64,000 nucleotides of DNA from Aliikangiella sp. G2MR2-5 (GCF_015687155.1 NZ_JADPQF010000003.1:124001-188000); one strand, 5' to 3'; shown: positions 1 to 10,138, counted from the stretch's first letter. Notes: generated from the sequence alone by a model not told the origin. A program made the numbers and translations.

Positions 1-695
1 CCGATCTTGCTTCTCACCATATTATTATTGAACAACTCAATAAACTTTATCCTTCAATTCCATGTTTGTCTGAGGAAGGGAAAGAAATTCAAATTAAGCA
101 CAGAAAAGACTGGCCGTATTGTTTTATTATTGACCCTCTGGATGGAACCAAAGAGTTCATAGATAAAAATGGAGAGTTCTCTGTCAACATTGCATTGGTC
201 AAGAAAAATAAGCCGATTCTTGGAGTGATCTACGCACCCGTAAAAGATGTTCTCTATTTTGCTGCTGAAGATGTCGGAGCATTCAAACGTTCGCCTGAGC
301 AAGAGAGTTTACCCATTAGAGCGCGGCAATTAGAACAGAGTAAAAGAGGCGCTCAGTGTACAGTGCTAATGAGTAGACGAAGTTCACAAAAGGTAATTGA
401 AAATATTTGTCGCCAGTTAGATGAATATGAAATAAAGATGTGTGGGAGTGCTCTAAAAATGTGTCTTATTGCAGAAGGGGTTGCCGATCTCTATCCTAAA
501 TTAGGCCCAACCTGTGAATGGGACACTGCTGCCGCCCAGGTTATTCTGGAACAAGCAGGTGGTAGACTTGTTGACCTTCATATGAAACCTCTGCTTTATA
601 ACACAAAAGAAAGTCTAATCAATCCTTATTTTATAGCTTTTGGGGATTCGTCGTTTGAGTGGCAAAATAGATTAAATTTCGAAGTAGTAAGTTAG
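1..695 (+). CDS. cysQ: 3'(2'),5'-bisphosphate nucleotidase CysQ, 5'-truncated by window edge
   Basis: The reading frame is open from the left edge (codons in frame from base 3), so the true start lies outside the window. CysQ hydrolyses 3'-phosphoadenosine 5'-phosphate to AMP and recycles the by-product of sulfate assimilation and sulfotransfer. The inositol-monophosphatase-fold signatures are visible: LSEEG near base 66, the metal-binding DPLDGTKEF near base 135, and the C-terminal WDTAAAQVILEQAGG near base 520. A TTG at 66 is only the Leu of LSEE and is not a start. The stop is TAG at 693-695. PAP removal is relevant because two PAPS-dependent sulfotransferase-like genes lie in this window, but a functional link is inference. 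Confidence 0.93.
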   Translation, partial: DLASHHIIIEQLNKLYPSIPCLSEEGKEIQIKHRKDWPYCFIIDPLDGTKEFIDKNGEFSVNIALVKKNKPILGVIYAPVKDVLYFAAEDVGAFKRSPEQESLPIRARQLEQSKRGAQCTVLMSRRSSQKVIENICRQLDEYEIKMCGSALKMCLIAEGVADLYPKLGPTCEWDTAAAQVILEQAGGRLVDLHMKPLLYNTKESLINPYFIAFGDSSFEWQNRLNFEVVS

Positions 696-762
696 CACTC
701 AATAATTTGAGCGCCGAAGGAAATACCATAATAAACAATAAACAAAAGTAAAGAGAGAGACA

Positions 763-2811
763 ATGCATTTCAAACTCACAAAATTTTCGTGTTTATTAAT
801 TGCACTAGTTTTTGCATTTAATGTTGAAGCTAAAAAGCAGGTAATGACATTAGAACAAACCGTAGAAGCTAGGTCGGTGAGGAGTGTTTCTGTATCACCC
901 AATGGTTTGTCTACCGCATATACGTTAAGCGTACCTCGCGATGTTTACGCTGAAAAAGATGGTGCCAGCTATTTGGAGTTGCACTTGATAGATTCAAAAG
1001 GGAATAGTCGACGATTTATTACTGGTAAAGTTGCGGTTAGCTCCATCGCCTGGAGTCCTGATAGTCAGTATATTTATTATTTGGCCAAAAGAAATGACGA
1101 CAAGTACAAAAGTATTTATCGAATTGCAGTTGATGGTGGCGAATCTGAAAAAATCATTTCAACCAAAAATGACATAAGTAATTTTAGCATTAACTTTGAC
1201 GGTCGAAAGCTTGTTTATCTGGCCAAGCCAGGTAAAGACAAGAACGAAAAAAAATTAAAAGATAAGGGATTTAAAGCCAAGGTCTACGAAGAGTCTATTG
1301 AACTGGCGAGCGCTTATCTGGTGGACCTGGAAAACCTGAAAAATGAACATGAAAAGCTTGATATTCGGGGTCATGTGCATTCAGTGAAGAGTCATCCGAA
1401 GAAAGATGAGTTGCTGATACGTGTTTCTCCTACAGCATTGATTGATGATAACTATGTCGCTTCACAATATCAGGTTGTTGATTTTTCCGGCAAAGTAAAA
1501 ACGCGATTTGAAACTGAAGGAAAATTAGGTAATGCGAGCTGGTCAAAAGATGGAAAACTGATTGCAATTATCGGAGCTGCTGGAAAACACGACCCTGCCG
1601 CAGGCCGATTATTCGTGGGGGAAGTTACGAGTGGAAAGTTGTCTGAGCCAGTAAAAAACTATCAAGGACATGTGAGGTCAATACAGTGGCTATCTGAATA
1701 CCAACTCGCTTTTTTGGGGCATGTCGGAACAAAGAGTCAGGTTTCAATTCTTAATGTCGATAATAACAAAGTAACAACAAGAGTTGCTGCCGGTGATCTA
1801 GTATTAACATCTCTTTCAGCAGATCACGAAGGTAAGTTATTGGCTGGCACAGCGAGCTCTGATAGCACGCCAAGTGAAGTATTTTATTTCTTTCAGAATC
1901 AAACTAAAAGAATGACTGTTTCCAACCCGTGGTTAGAAGACATTCTAATGCCGAAACAGGAAACTATTACCTATAAAGCCAGAGATGGAATGGAACTTGA
2001 AGGAGTTCTTATTTATCCGTTGAATTATAAGAAAAACAAAAAGTATCCGCTGATTATGATGGTGCACGGTGGTCCTGAAAGTCATATCAGTGATGGCTGG
2101 CTTGATCGCTATTCTTATCCGATAAAGCATGCTGCAGGCCAGGGTTTTGCTGTTTTTCTTCCAAATTATCGTGGAAGTACTGGTCGTGGTGTCGATTTCT
2201 CAAAATTGGGTCAGGCTGATTATGCTGGTGCAGAATTTAATGATCTGGTAGATGCTATCGAGCACCTGTCTGAAACAGGCCTTATCGATAAGAAAAAAGT
2301 AGGAATTACTGGCGGGTCATATGGCGGTTACGCTTCTGCCTGGGCGGCCACTGCATTGAGTGAACATTTTGCAGCGAGTGTTATGTTTGTCGGGATTTCA
2401 AATCAACTTTCTAAATTTGGTACCACTGATATCCCCAAAGAAATGTATAATGTGCATGCACGTAATTATCCCTGGGATAAATGGCAATGGATGCTTGAAC
2501 GAAGTCCAATTTATCATACTGACAAAGCCAAAACTCCTATCCTAATTATGCATGGAGAGAATGACACTCGTGTTCACCCAAGTCAGTCAATGGAATTATA
2601 CCGGTATATAAAAACACGCACTGATACTCCTGCAAGACTCGTGCTATATCCAGGTGAGCCTCATGGTAATCGTAAAGCCGCGGCACAAATGGACTATAGC
2701 ATGCGACTAATGCGCTGGATGAACTACTATTTAAAAGGCAAAAATAAAGGTAAAACTCTACCGCCTTATGAGTTGGACCATAAGTCAAAGTTAAAGGAAG
2801 ATAAAGAATAG
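763..2811 (+). CDS. Exported S9 family prolyl oligopeptidase / acylaminoacyl peptidase
   Basis: 682 residues. A signal peptide (about residues 1-23, ending NVEA) precedes a WD40/TolB-like beta-propeller (about 40-400, with SPDSQYIYY-type blades) and a C-terminal alpha/beta-hydrolase peptidase domain (about 420-665). The catalytic triad can be read as Ser519 in GGSYGGY, Asp601 in HGENDTRVH and His634 in GEPHGN. Members of family S9 cleave short peptides, often after Pro or releasing dipeptides. Export suggests periplasmic or surface peptide trimming. A purine-rich stretch (AGAGAGA) just upstream of 763 acts as ribosome site. A strong terminator follows at 2841. Exact subfamily (DPP or AARE-like) is not decidable by eye. 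Confidence 0.92.
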   Translation: MHFKLTKFSCLLIALVFAFNVEAKKQVMTLEQTVEARSVRSVSVSPNGLSTAYTLSVPRDVYAEKDGASYLELHLIDSKGNSRRFITGKVAVSSIAWSPDSQYIYYLAKRNDDKYKSIYRIAVDGGESEKIISTKNDISNFSINFDGRKLVYLAKPGKDKNEKKLKDKGFKAKVYEESIELASAYLVDLENLKNEHEKLDIRGHVHSVKSHPKKDELLIRVSPTALIDDNYVASQYQVVDFSGKVKTRFETEGKLGNASWSKDGKLIAIIGAAGKHDPAAGRLFVGEVTSGKLSEPVKNYQGHVRSIQWLSEYQLAFLGHVGTKSQVSILNVDNNKVTTRVAAGDLVLTSLSADHEGKLLAGTASSDSTPSEVFYFFQNQTKRMTVSNPWLEDILMPKQETITYKARDGMELEGVLIYPLNYKKNKKYPLIMMVHGGPESHISDGWLDRYSYPIKHAAGQGFAVFLPNYRGSTGRGVDFSKLGQADYAGAEFNDLVDAIEHLSETGLIDKKKVGITGGSYGGYASAWAATALSEHFAASVMFVGISNQLSKFGTTDIPKEMYNVHARNYPWDKWQWMLERSPIYHTDKAKTPILIMHGENDTRVHPSQSMELYRYIKTRTDTPARLVLYPGEPHGNRKAAAQMDYSMRLMRWMNYYLKGKNKGKTLPPYELDHKSKLKEDKE

Positions 2812-2840
2812 TATTCTGTATGTCTTAACATTGATTTCAG

Positions 2841-2870
2841 AAAAGGCCTTCCAACAGGAAGGCCTTTTTT
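2841..2870 (+). terminator. Rho-independent terminator after S9 peptidase
   Basis: A perfect 12-bp stem (AAAAGGCCTTCC with GGAAGGCCTTTT), a four-base loop AACA and a T run. It lies 30 bases past the S9 peptidase stop. Confidence 0.9.
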
Positions 2871-3041
2871 AAATCCCCCGAAATTAAAATTTCTAACAAC
2901 CGACGTTCGACTATTCTGATAACGCTTTTTTAACTACCGTTTTCATCGGCATCTTTAATTTTTTCGACTAAAATATTAAAGATAGTAAAAACTCAATTAT
3001 AAAGATACTTAATCTGTATTATCTATTGAAGGAGCCGATGA

Positions 3042-5447
3042 GTGGATAAACTGGACAAGGTAACGAGTGCTGTGCTTTGCGCCTTGACTACCCATACTGT
3101 TTTTCCTTCTCTGGCCGCACAAGAAGATAAGGAAGAAGATGAGTCAAAGATTCCAGTGATATTGGTGACAGCGAGCAAGAGATTGCAAAGTACGCAGGAT
3201 TCTCCCATTGCAGTTCAGGCAATTTCAATGGAAGAGCTTAAACAACAAAATATTGGAAATTTTGATGAATTTGTCCGTTACGTTCCAAATGTTGCTATTG
3301 GTGGAAGAGGACCTGGGCAATCTGATATTTTTATTCGAGGCATGGCTGTTCAACCGATTGCGGTGATGCTCTCGGGCGCACAGGGGACTATGCCAAATGT
3401 GGCGTTATATATTGACGAACAGCCCGTTACTGCTCCTGGCAGAAATCTTGACGTCTATGCCGTCGACCTGGAACGTATTGAAGTTTTACCTGGACCCCAA
3501 GGGACATTGTTTGGTGCCAGTTCGCAGGCAGGCACAATTCGCTATATAACCCGCAAACCTAATCTGTATGATTTCGAAGCTGGAATTTCTACCACTATTT
3601 CCTCAACCTATAGGGGAGGTAATAATAACTCGGTAGAAGGTTATATCAATATTCCGGTGAACGAAAAGTTTGCTATTCGTACCGCATTTTATAACACGCG
3701 TCACTCAGGATACATCGATAATGTTCAAGGTGAGTATTCTCTTGATCCGTCAATTAATCCAAATGTCGCAGAAAGCATAAGAATACTTCCGGCTAATACT
3801 ATTTATCAAAGTATAAATAACACGTCGCTCATCAAAGAAGATTTTAACGACAGCTACTATAGCGGTTATCGACTGAGCGCTAGTTATTTGTTTGACAATG
3901 ATTGGGAGCTTTTAGTACAGCAGGCTCAGCAAGAACTCGGCGCTGACGGCGTATTTGATTATGATCCAGAAATTGGCGACTTGGAAGTATCTCGATTTTT
4001 CCCTGATTACTTACGCGATGAATTTGACCAGACAAGTTGGACCCTTAAAGGGCGAATGCTCACCTTGGAAATTGTTTACGCCGGGGCTTTTCTGGATAGG
4101 GAAGTCAACCAGTCAATTGATTATACTGGTTACAATAATTCTGGTGCATTTATTCCATGGTATACCTGTACTTATGACGCAGTCAGAGAGTGTCTTGATC
4201 CAACTAAGGGTTTCATTGGTCAGCAGTTTCACGAAAGATTTACTCAGGAATTGCGCTTTTCTACCGATCCTGAAAAAGAGTGGCGTGCTACTGCAGGTAT
4301 TTTCGTAGATGATTTTACCATTAAAACGCTGGATAACTATTTATATCTAGCTGCTCCTGCTCTGGGCTTTGTTCCTAATGCACCGCTTTCCAGTGCAAAT
4401 AGTATTAATCCAGATGCAAGAGCAGAATCAGTAACTTTTTTCAACGACATTACCCGAAGCGAAAATCAGTGGGCTTTATTCGGTGAGATTGAATATGATA
4501 TTAACGATGATTACTTTCTGATATTGGGATTACGAAAATATTCTATTGAATCAGATTTTACTGGGTCTTCGAATTTTGCTGAAAAAAATATCGATGGAGA
4601 TGCCGGTCGAGATTATGATCTAAGTGGCGGTCATAGTAACACGCCGCTTAAAATTGATGATGTGATCCCTAAACTCAGTTTGGGTTATAAAGCATCGGAA
4701 GACCAATTATACTACCTGACCTATTCGCAAGGCTTTCGTCCAGGAGGATTCAATCGAGGGGGCGGGATCGAGTCGGCAAATCCTGAATTTCCTGATGTCG
4801 CTGTCACCTATCAAACTGACAATGTTGTTAATTACGAATTGGGTTGGAAAACTGACTGGTTAGAGCGAGAGCTACGTTTTAACGGCTGTTTCTATTTAAT
4901 AAAGTGGAGTGATATGCAGGTCTCAAGATTTGACCCGGTTAACGTTTCAATACTTACCTTTATTGAGAATGCTGCGGATTCGGAAATAACCGGGTTAGAA
5001 GGCGATCTAACCTGGGCTACTACTGAAAATTTAACCTTATATGGTTCATTTTCTATTAATGATACTAAGTTGGTTAACCTGAATGCGCAGGCGATTGAGC
5101 TGGCTGAATTAGGAAGTGAACTACCAATGACACCAAAATCACAAGGGAATTTGCGTGCGCGTTATGAATGGGAACTGGGTAAATACCAGGCAAGCTGGCA
5201 AATAGGATGGCAACTTGCCAGCTCTTCCTGGAGCTCGATAGTCGCTGAGGAGAGAGAGAAACAGGAAAGTTATTCCTTAATTAACCTCTCTTTCACAATG
5301 GAGAAGGAAGACTGGCAAATGAAGCTTTTTGTAGATAACCTTGCCGATAAACGAGCGCAGCTTTTTATCAACACACAGGATGATATTCGAAGAATTACTA
5401 CTAATCGCCCACGAACTATTGGCTTAATGCTAAGCTACTACTATTAG
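3042..5447 (+). CDS. TonB-dependent outer-membrane receptor (first TBDR/sulfotransferase pair)
   Basis: 801 residues. The start is GTG at 3042, set by GGAG at 3031-3034 with 7-base spacing. The ATG at 3039 is out of frame and stops at once. A signal peptide (about 1-26), a TonB-box-like segment ILVTASKR near residue 40, a plug domain (about 55-165, with FIRGMA, ERIEVLPGPQGTLFGA and GTIRYITRKP) and a 22-strand-type barrel ending in aromatic SYYY are visible. TBDRs import large or scarce substrates using TonB energy. The substrate is not evident from sequence. A TPR-sulfotransferase starts 55 bases after the stop on the same strand, a pairing repeated near 54.8-59.4 kb. Confidence 0.92.
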   Translation: MDKLDKVTSAVLCALTTHTVFPSLAAQEDKEEDESKIPVILVTASKRLQSTQDSPIAVQAISMEELKQQNIGNFDEFVRYVPNVAIGGRGPGQSDIFIRGMAVQPIAVMLSGAQGTMPNVALYIDEQPVTAPGRNLDVYAVDLERIEVLPGPQGTLFGASSQAGTIRYITRKPNLYDFEAGISTTISSTYRGGNNNSVEGYINIPVNEKFAIRTAFYNTRHSGYIDNVQGEYSLDPSINPNVAESIRILPANTIYQSINNTSLIKEDFNDSYYSGYRLSASYLFDNDWELLVQQAQQELGADGVFDYDPEIGDLEVSRFFPDYLRDEFDQTSWTLKGRMLTLEIVYAGAFLDREVNQSIDYTGYNNSGAFIPWYTCTYDAVRECLDPTKGFIGQQFHERFTQELRFSTDPEKEWRATAGIFVDDFTIKTLDNYLYLAAPALGFVPNAPLSSANSINPDARAESVTFFNDITRSENQWALFGEIEYDINDDYFLILGLRKYSIESDFTGSSNFAEKNIDGDAGRDYDLSGGHSNTPLKIDDVIPKLSLGYKASEDQLYYLTYSQGFRPGGFNRGGGIESANPEFPDVAVTYQTDNVVNYELGWKTDWLERELRFNGCFYLIKWSDMQVSRFDPVNVSILTFIENAADSEITGLEGDLTWATTENLTLYGSFSINDTKLVNLNAQAIELAELGSELPMTPKSQGNLRARYEWELGKYQASWQIGWQLASSSWSSIVAEEREKQESYSLINLSFTMEKEDWQMKLFVDNLADKRAQLFINTQDDIRRITTNRPRTIGLMLSYYY

Positions 5448-5502
5448 TTGTGAGATATAAATTTTACAGCTACCAACATAACCGAGCGGCAGCAAACGAT
5501 AA

Positions 5503-7515
5503 ATGTCACAACTTTTCTATTCAAGTGAAATTTCAGACGTAACTTTGATTGAAATCGAAAAATCAATTAAGTCTATGATCGATTCAGGTAATTTCAAAGG
5601 CGCCGAGTGCCTGGCTGCAGACAGGTTAAAGTCTTTTCCGGATAGTATTTCTCTGAACTATTTGCGAACAGTATCTTTGCGTTATCTTAACAAACTGGAT
5701 GAGGCTAAGAAAAGTGCAGAGTTTTTGTTGACACTGGCGCCCTGTTACGGGCGAGCCTATCAGGAACTTGCTCATACTCTATCCGCATTGAATCATTTGA
5801 AACTCGCACTTAACAACTATCTATTGGCGGTTAAATTTAATTCTACTTTGCTTGCGAGTTGGCGCGCGATAGAAAAGCTAAGTAAATCTGAAAGAACTAT
5901 ATATGAGCAGGCAAAAAGCGTAATCAGCTATCTGCAAGTGCTACCCAGAGAATTACTAAGTGTTGCTAGTATGATAAATGAGGGAAACTTGGAAAAAGCT
6001 GAAAGACTATGCCGTTTTTATTTACAAAAAAATCCTCAAGATGGCGAGGCCATGCGTCTTCTGGCGAACATTGGAAAGCAGTTGGGAGTTTTGCATGAAG
6101 CAGAGTTTATTTTGGAAAGCTGTCTAGAATTTGAACCTGGAAATCGACTGGCACAAGTAGACTATGTTAATGTTTTGCACAAACGACAAAAATATTCTCA
6201 GGCTTACCATGAAGCGAAGCAACTAGTTTCTGCTGAACCTAATAATGCGGCATATGAATTTCTACTCGGAGATCAGTTGTGCGCTCTTAATCGAGTTGAT
6301 GAAGGTATTGAATGCTACCAAAAAGCAAGCAAAGTACTGAAAAACAATGAAGTACTTTGGTTGATGTTGGGGCATGCTTACAAAATGAAGGGATGTTTTG
6401 ATAACGCGGTGCGGAGTTATCATATTGCCTGTGAAATTCGTGCTGATTTCGGTGATGCCTATTGGAGTCTGGCGAATCTTAAAACGTATCGATTTACAGA
6501 TAATGAAATAGAAACAATGAAGACTATCGCAGAAAAAAAATCGATTTTAGATGCTGACAGATATCACCTCTATTTTGCTCTGGGTAAAGCTTTCGAAGAT
6601 AATGCTGACTATAAAAACTCCTTTGCTTTTTACGAAAAAGGCAATCAGCTCAAACAAAATTCTATTGGATATCAAATAGAAAACACCCGAAAAAAGGTCG
6701 AGCGACAAATTAGTGTGTTTAGCGCTATTAAGGAGAGCACTCTTTGTGAGAGAGGAGAAGCTGACTTAGTGACACCTATTTTTATCGTTGGACTTCCTCG
6801 AGCTGGCTCTACTTTGATTGAGCAAATTCTTTCGTCTCATTCAAAAATCGAAGGCACTATGGAGCTTTCTAATATTATTGCCATGGCATGCCAGCTGTCT
6901 CGCAAGGTATCTTTAGCAAAGGGACGGGTTGTAGGCTATCCACAAATTCTTAGTGAACTCTCGATTCATGAGTTAAGTGAGCTAGGTAAAACATATTTGA
7001 ATGACACTAAAATTCATCGTAGTGATTTACCTTACTTTATCGATAAAATGCCAAATAATTTTTTACATGTCGGGCTGATTCTCTCTATATTACCGCATGC
7101 CAAAATTATTGATGCCAGACGTAGTCCTATGGCCTGTTGTTTTAGTTGTTTCAAGCAATTATTCGCGGATGGTCAGGAGTTCAGTTATAGCCAGGAATCG
7201 ATAGCCGATTACTATGTGCAATATACCAGATTGATGGATTACTGGAATCAACGTTTTCCAGAAAGAATTCTTAGAGTTAATTATGAGGAAACGGTCGACG
7301 ATCTGGAAAGTCAGATTAACCGATTGTTAGGTTTTATTGGCCTGTCTTTCGAGGATTCGTGTCTGAATTTTTTTCAAACCCGGCGCTGTGTTAGAACCGC
7401 GAGTGCGCAACAGGTGCGTATGCCAATATACAAAAATGCGAAAGCACAATGGGAAAATTACGAGTCCTATCTTTCGCCATTAAAGAAAATACTTTCCGAA
7501 CATGAAATTATTTAG
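5503..7515 (+). CDS. TPR-repeat sulfotransferase family protein
   Basis: 670 residues. The N-terminal half (about 15-400) is a series of tetratricopeptide helices. The C-terminal half (about 420-650) is a PAPS-type sulfotransferase. The 5'-phosphosulfate-binding loop is FIVGLPRAGST (427-437), DKMPNNF (514-520) follows, and DARRSP (537-542) matches the 3'-phosphate site. No signal peptide is seen, so the protein is probably cytoplasmic. It lies 55 bases behind a TBDR gene and is probably co-transcribed, although the upstream ribosome site is weak. The acceptor is unknown. Tyrosine, carbohydrate or small-molecule sulfation are all possible. Confidence 0.88.
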   Translation: MSQLFYSSEISDVTLIEIEKSIKSMIDSGNFKGAECLAADRLKSFPDSISLNYLRTVSLRYLNKLDEAKKSAEFLLTLAPCYGRAYQELAHTLSALNHLKLALNNYLLAVKFNSTLLASWRAIEKLSKSERTIYEQAKSVISYLQVLPRELLSVASMINEGNLEKAERLCRFYLQKNPQDGEAMRLLANIGKQLGVLHEAEFILESCLEFEPGNRLAQVDYVNVLHKRQKYSQAYHEAKQLVSAEPNNAAYEFLLGDQLCALNRVDEGIECYQKASKVLKNNEVLWLMLGHAYKMKGCFDNAVRSYHIACEIRADFGDAYWSLANLKTYRFTDNEIETMKTIAEKKSILDADRYHLYFALGKAFEDNADYKNSFAFYEKGNQLKQNSIGYQIENTRKKVERQISVFSAIKESTLCERGEADLVTPIFIVGLPRAGSTLIEQILSSHSKIEGTMELSNIIAMACQLSRKVSLAKGRVVGYPQILSELSIHELSELGKTYLNDTKIHRSDLPYFIDKMPNNFLHVGLILSILPHAKIIDARRSPMACCFSCFKQLFADGQEFSYSQESIADYYVQYTRLMDYWNQRFPERILRVNYEETVDDLESQINRLLGFIGLSFEDSCLNFFQTRRCVRTASAQQVRMPIYKNAKAQWENYESYLSPLKKILSEHEII

Positions 7516-7640
7516 ACGGTTTTAGTCGTTTTTTATTATACTCCGCCATTGCGCAGGAGAACTCTGGTTATCGGTGTTGGTGTATTGGTTATTTTCTTTT
7601 GAGGATAACCCCTGCATTGTTGTCTCGTTTGTATATTGTT

Positions 7641-8273
7641 ATGACTTCAAAAGAACATTGGGAAAAAGTATATACCAAAAAAGCAGTATCAGAGGTTAGC
7701 TGGTTTCAGGTATCCTCTGGTTTGTCGCTGAAACTGATCTGCAAAGTCGCTCGCTCGAAGAGTGTCGCGATTATTGATGTTGGCGGCGGTGCTTCGGTTC
7801 TGGTTGACGAGCTTTTGGCATCAGGTTACCAAAATTTGACTGTGATTGACCTGTCAAACTCAGCAATGGAAGCTGTCCGAGAAAGGTTGAAAGAAAGAGC
7901 GTCGTCGGTTGATTGGCTTCAGGATGATATCCTGAGTTACCCTTTTGCTGAGAGTAGCTATGATATCTGGCACGACAGAGCTGTATTTCATTTCTTTAAT
8001 TGTGACAAAGAGCGAGAGTTATATCTTGCTCAGGCGAAAAAGGCCTTGAAGCCAAATGGTAAACTGGTTATTTCGACTTTTGCCGAAGACGGACCTGTGC
8101 AGTGTAGCGGACTAGCGGTTACCCGCTATAGCGTAAAAAAATTAAGCGAAACGGTGAAAAATGGATTTCAGCTAGTTGAACATTACCGTGAAATTCACAC
8201 AACGCCCTGGCAGAGTGAACAGACATTTATATATTGTGTCTTCCAATTGATTGAGCCTGTTTCTCCAAGTTAA
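7641..8273 (+). CDS. Class I SAM-dependent methyltransferase
   Basis: 210 residues from ATG 7641 (MTSKEHWEKVY). An upstream in-frame TTG at 7599 would add 14 residues but homologues of this type typically begin with the S-x-HW-x-x-x-Y segment. Motif I of the Rossmann fold reads VAIIDVGGGAS, with an acidic residue after strand 2 (LTVIDLS) and WLQDDIL then DIWHDRAVFHF as later motifs. These are the methyltransferase-12 type folds that act on small molecules. No SD is obvious before either start. The substrate is unknown, and position behind the sulfotransferase may be incidental. Confidence 0.82.
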   Translation: MTSKEHWEKVYTKKAVSEVSWFQVSSGLSLKLICKVARSKSVAIIDVGGGASVLVDELLASGYQNLTVIDLSNSAMEAVRERLKERASSVDWLQDDILSYPFAESSYDIWHDRAVFHFFNCDKERELYLAQAKKALKPNGKLVISTFAEDGPVQCSGLAVTRYSVKKLSETVKNGFQLVEHYREIHTTPWQSEQTFIYCVFQLIEPVSPS

Positions 8274-8357
8274 CTCTCATTTTTTTGCGCGTTAGCAAAG
8301 TGCGCAATCTTAAAGAGCTGCTTGCAAATTTAGATGTTATAAATATTGTAAATATCG

Positions 8358-9254
8358 ATGAACAATAAAGTATTGCTTTCATATATCAGTGTTGTATTGA
8401 TCTGGTCAACTACGCCACTGGCAATCGTGTGGAGTACAGATTCTGTGCCTCCGTCGATGGCGGTTTTGTTGCGCATGACAATCGCAATTATTCTTGGGCT
8501 CCTGGTGATCTGGTTAAAACGAATCGCCTTCCCATGGCATCGCAAGGCGATTTTGTTGTACGCCTATTCTGCTATGGGGATTTTCGGTGGAATGATTCTG
8601 GTTTATCTGGCCGCTCGCTATATAGCATCGGGCACCATATCATTAATTTTCGGTCTTGCTCCTATTTTATCCGGACTGCTGGCGGTAAAAATTTTGGGCG
8701 ACAGTCCTTTTAGCTGGATAAGAAAATTAGCATTGTTGGTCGCTGTACTAGGACTGGGTGTTGTCTTTTCGAAAAATTTGGGTGTCAACTTTTCTGATTG
8801 GCCGGGTTATCTTTTTATTTTGTTTTCAGTGTTTTTCTTTTGTCTGAGTGGTGTGCTAGTAAAAAGTGTTAGTATTCTAATTAGCCCTGTTGCAACTACT
8901 GTCGGAGCATTGCTACTGAGTTGGCCTTGCTTCTTGTTGGCTTGGATATTCATGGATGGTACATTAGATTACGAATCCTGGTCGTCTCGCGCTATTTACG
9001 CCATTACTTATCTCGGTGTGATGGGCTCCTTTATAGGGTTTGTTGCCTACTACTATATTTTGCAGCAACTATCGGCGACTACTGTTGCCCTGTTGACACT
9101 AATGACTCCGGTATTGGCAATATTGCTTGGTGTATTTCTCAATGGAGAGAGTTTTACTCTTCATCTCTTCATCGGTGCGACGCTCGTTCTATCCGGTTTG
9201 CTCCTTTATCATTTTGGTGAGCGTTGGCTAAATCAAAGAAAAAGGCTGGATTAA
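8358..9254 (+). CDS. EamA/DMT family transporter
   Basis: 298 residues containing about ten hydrophobic segments arranged as two EamA repeats (about 5-135 and 145-285), the typical architecture of drug/metabolite exporters of the inner membrane. The first repeat begins SYISVVLIWSTTPLAIVW, and the second holds LGVMGSFIGFVAYYYIL. ATG 8358 is used, and no strong ribosome site is seen. The gene converges on the minus-strand MEST-like hydrolase, with only 14 bases between the stops. Substrate and direction of transport cannot be told from sequence. Confidence 0.9.
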   Translation: MNNKVLLSYISVVLIWSTTPLAIVWSTDSVPPSMAVLLRMTIAIILGLLVIWLKRIAFPWHRKAILLYAYSAMGIFGGMILVYLAARYIASGTISLIFGLAPILSGLLAVKILGDSPFSWIRKLALLVAVLGLGVVFSKNLGVNFSDWPGYLFILFSVFFFCLSGVLVKSVSILISPVATTVGALLLSWPCFLLAWIFMDGTLDYESWSSRAIYAITYLGVMGSFIGFVAYYYILQQLSATTVALLTLMTPVLAILLGVFLNGESFTLHLFIGATLVLSGLLLYHFGERWLNQRKRLD

Positions 9255-9268
9255 CGACTATGCCAGAG

Positions 9269-10138
9269 TTAATTCTGGCCATTCCAGAAATTTTCCATGA
9301 TACTTAATACCTGAGAAGGCGCTTCAACTTGTGGATAGTGACCGACTTCCTTTAATTCAACGACCTTTTTCGAAGGAACTCGACTGGAAAAACTGTCGAC
9401 CATTTTCTTTCCTGAAATCGGATCTTCAATGCCATTAATAAAAAGTAAAGGTGACGGATGTTTTTCCATTGCGCTCACCCAGCGCCGCTGGTACTGCCTT
9501 CTTTCCTGAATATAATTGACGAGTTTCGGAATAACCGCTCTTCCATTGTTGAGGTTGATTTGTTGCCAGTAGAATTCAAGTTCTTGCTCGGGACGAGGGA
9601 CATAGCAAATTTGCGAAAACTGTTTCTTAAATTTTGAGTAACTCATCAATTTCGCAACAAGTGGACCAAACGGAGAAAGCAGTAATTTTTGAATCGTTGA
9701 AAGTTGAATCGCATCAAAAATGATGCCGCCGTTTAACAAAATATTTGAAGTATATCTGATTTTTTTATCGGCAATGTCCCGCGCCAGCAACTCCTGAGCC
9801 ACTGTATCGCCATAGTCATGAGCCAACAGTTGTACTTCATCGATATCACAGTGCTCAAGAAGAGATTCGACTATATCTGCCTGCTCAAAAAATGAATAGT
9901 CATACTTTACCGGTTTGCTGGAAAATCCATAACCGAGCAGGTCGAGAGTGATTAGACGATAGCGGGTACTTAACTTGGGCCAGAGTTGATGCCAGTCCCA
10001 GCTGGACGTCGGGAAGCCGTGGAGCAGTAATAACGCGGCTTTGTTTGGCGCTTTGGTGTCAATATAGAAAATGCGATGGTTGTTAAATCGAAATTCGCTC
10101 CCCATTGCTTGCCACTGGTCGATATCAATTATTTTCAT
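9269..10138 (-). CDS. MEST-like alpha/beta hydrolase with Asp nucleophile
   Basis: 289 residues. The alpha/beta-hydrolase fold has an oxyanion-hole segment LLLLHGFPTSSWDW (36-49), a nucleophile elbow LLAHDYGDTVAQELL with Asp108 in the nucleophile position, acid Asp239 (NGIEDP) and His267 (EVGHYPQVEAP). An Asp nucleophile belongs to the epoxide-hydrolase/haloalkane-dehalogenase branch. The HDYGDTVAQELL segment matches the MEST/PEG1 group, whose biochemical role is unsettled. No signal peptide is seen. The start overlaps the 3' end of the upstream small membrane protein gene by 14 bases, which implies translational coupling. Confidence 0.88.
   Translation of the reverse strand: MKIIDIDQWQAMGSEFRFNNHRIFYIDTKAPNKAALLLLHGFPTSSWDWHQLWPKLSTRYRLITLDLLGYGFSSKPVKYDYSFFEQADIVESLLEHCDIDEVQLLAHDYGDTVAQELLARDIADKKIRYTSNILLNGGIIFDAIQLSTIQKLLLSPFGPLVAKLMSYSKFKKQFSQICYVPRPEQELEFYWQQINLNNGRAVIPKLVNYIQERRQYQRRWVSAMEKHPSPLLFINGIEDPISGKKMVDSFSSRVPSKKVVELKEVGHYPQVEAPSQVLSIMENFWNGQN

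Noticed and set aside
3042..5447. Siderophore or vitamin specificity for the TBDRs
   Set aside because: No siderophore, haem or cobalamin genes lie nearby; sequence alone gives no substrate.
8285..8307. TTGCGC/GCGCAA inverted repeat as terminator
   Set aside because: No T run follows on either strand in the right place, and the loop is long.
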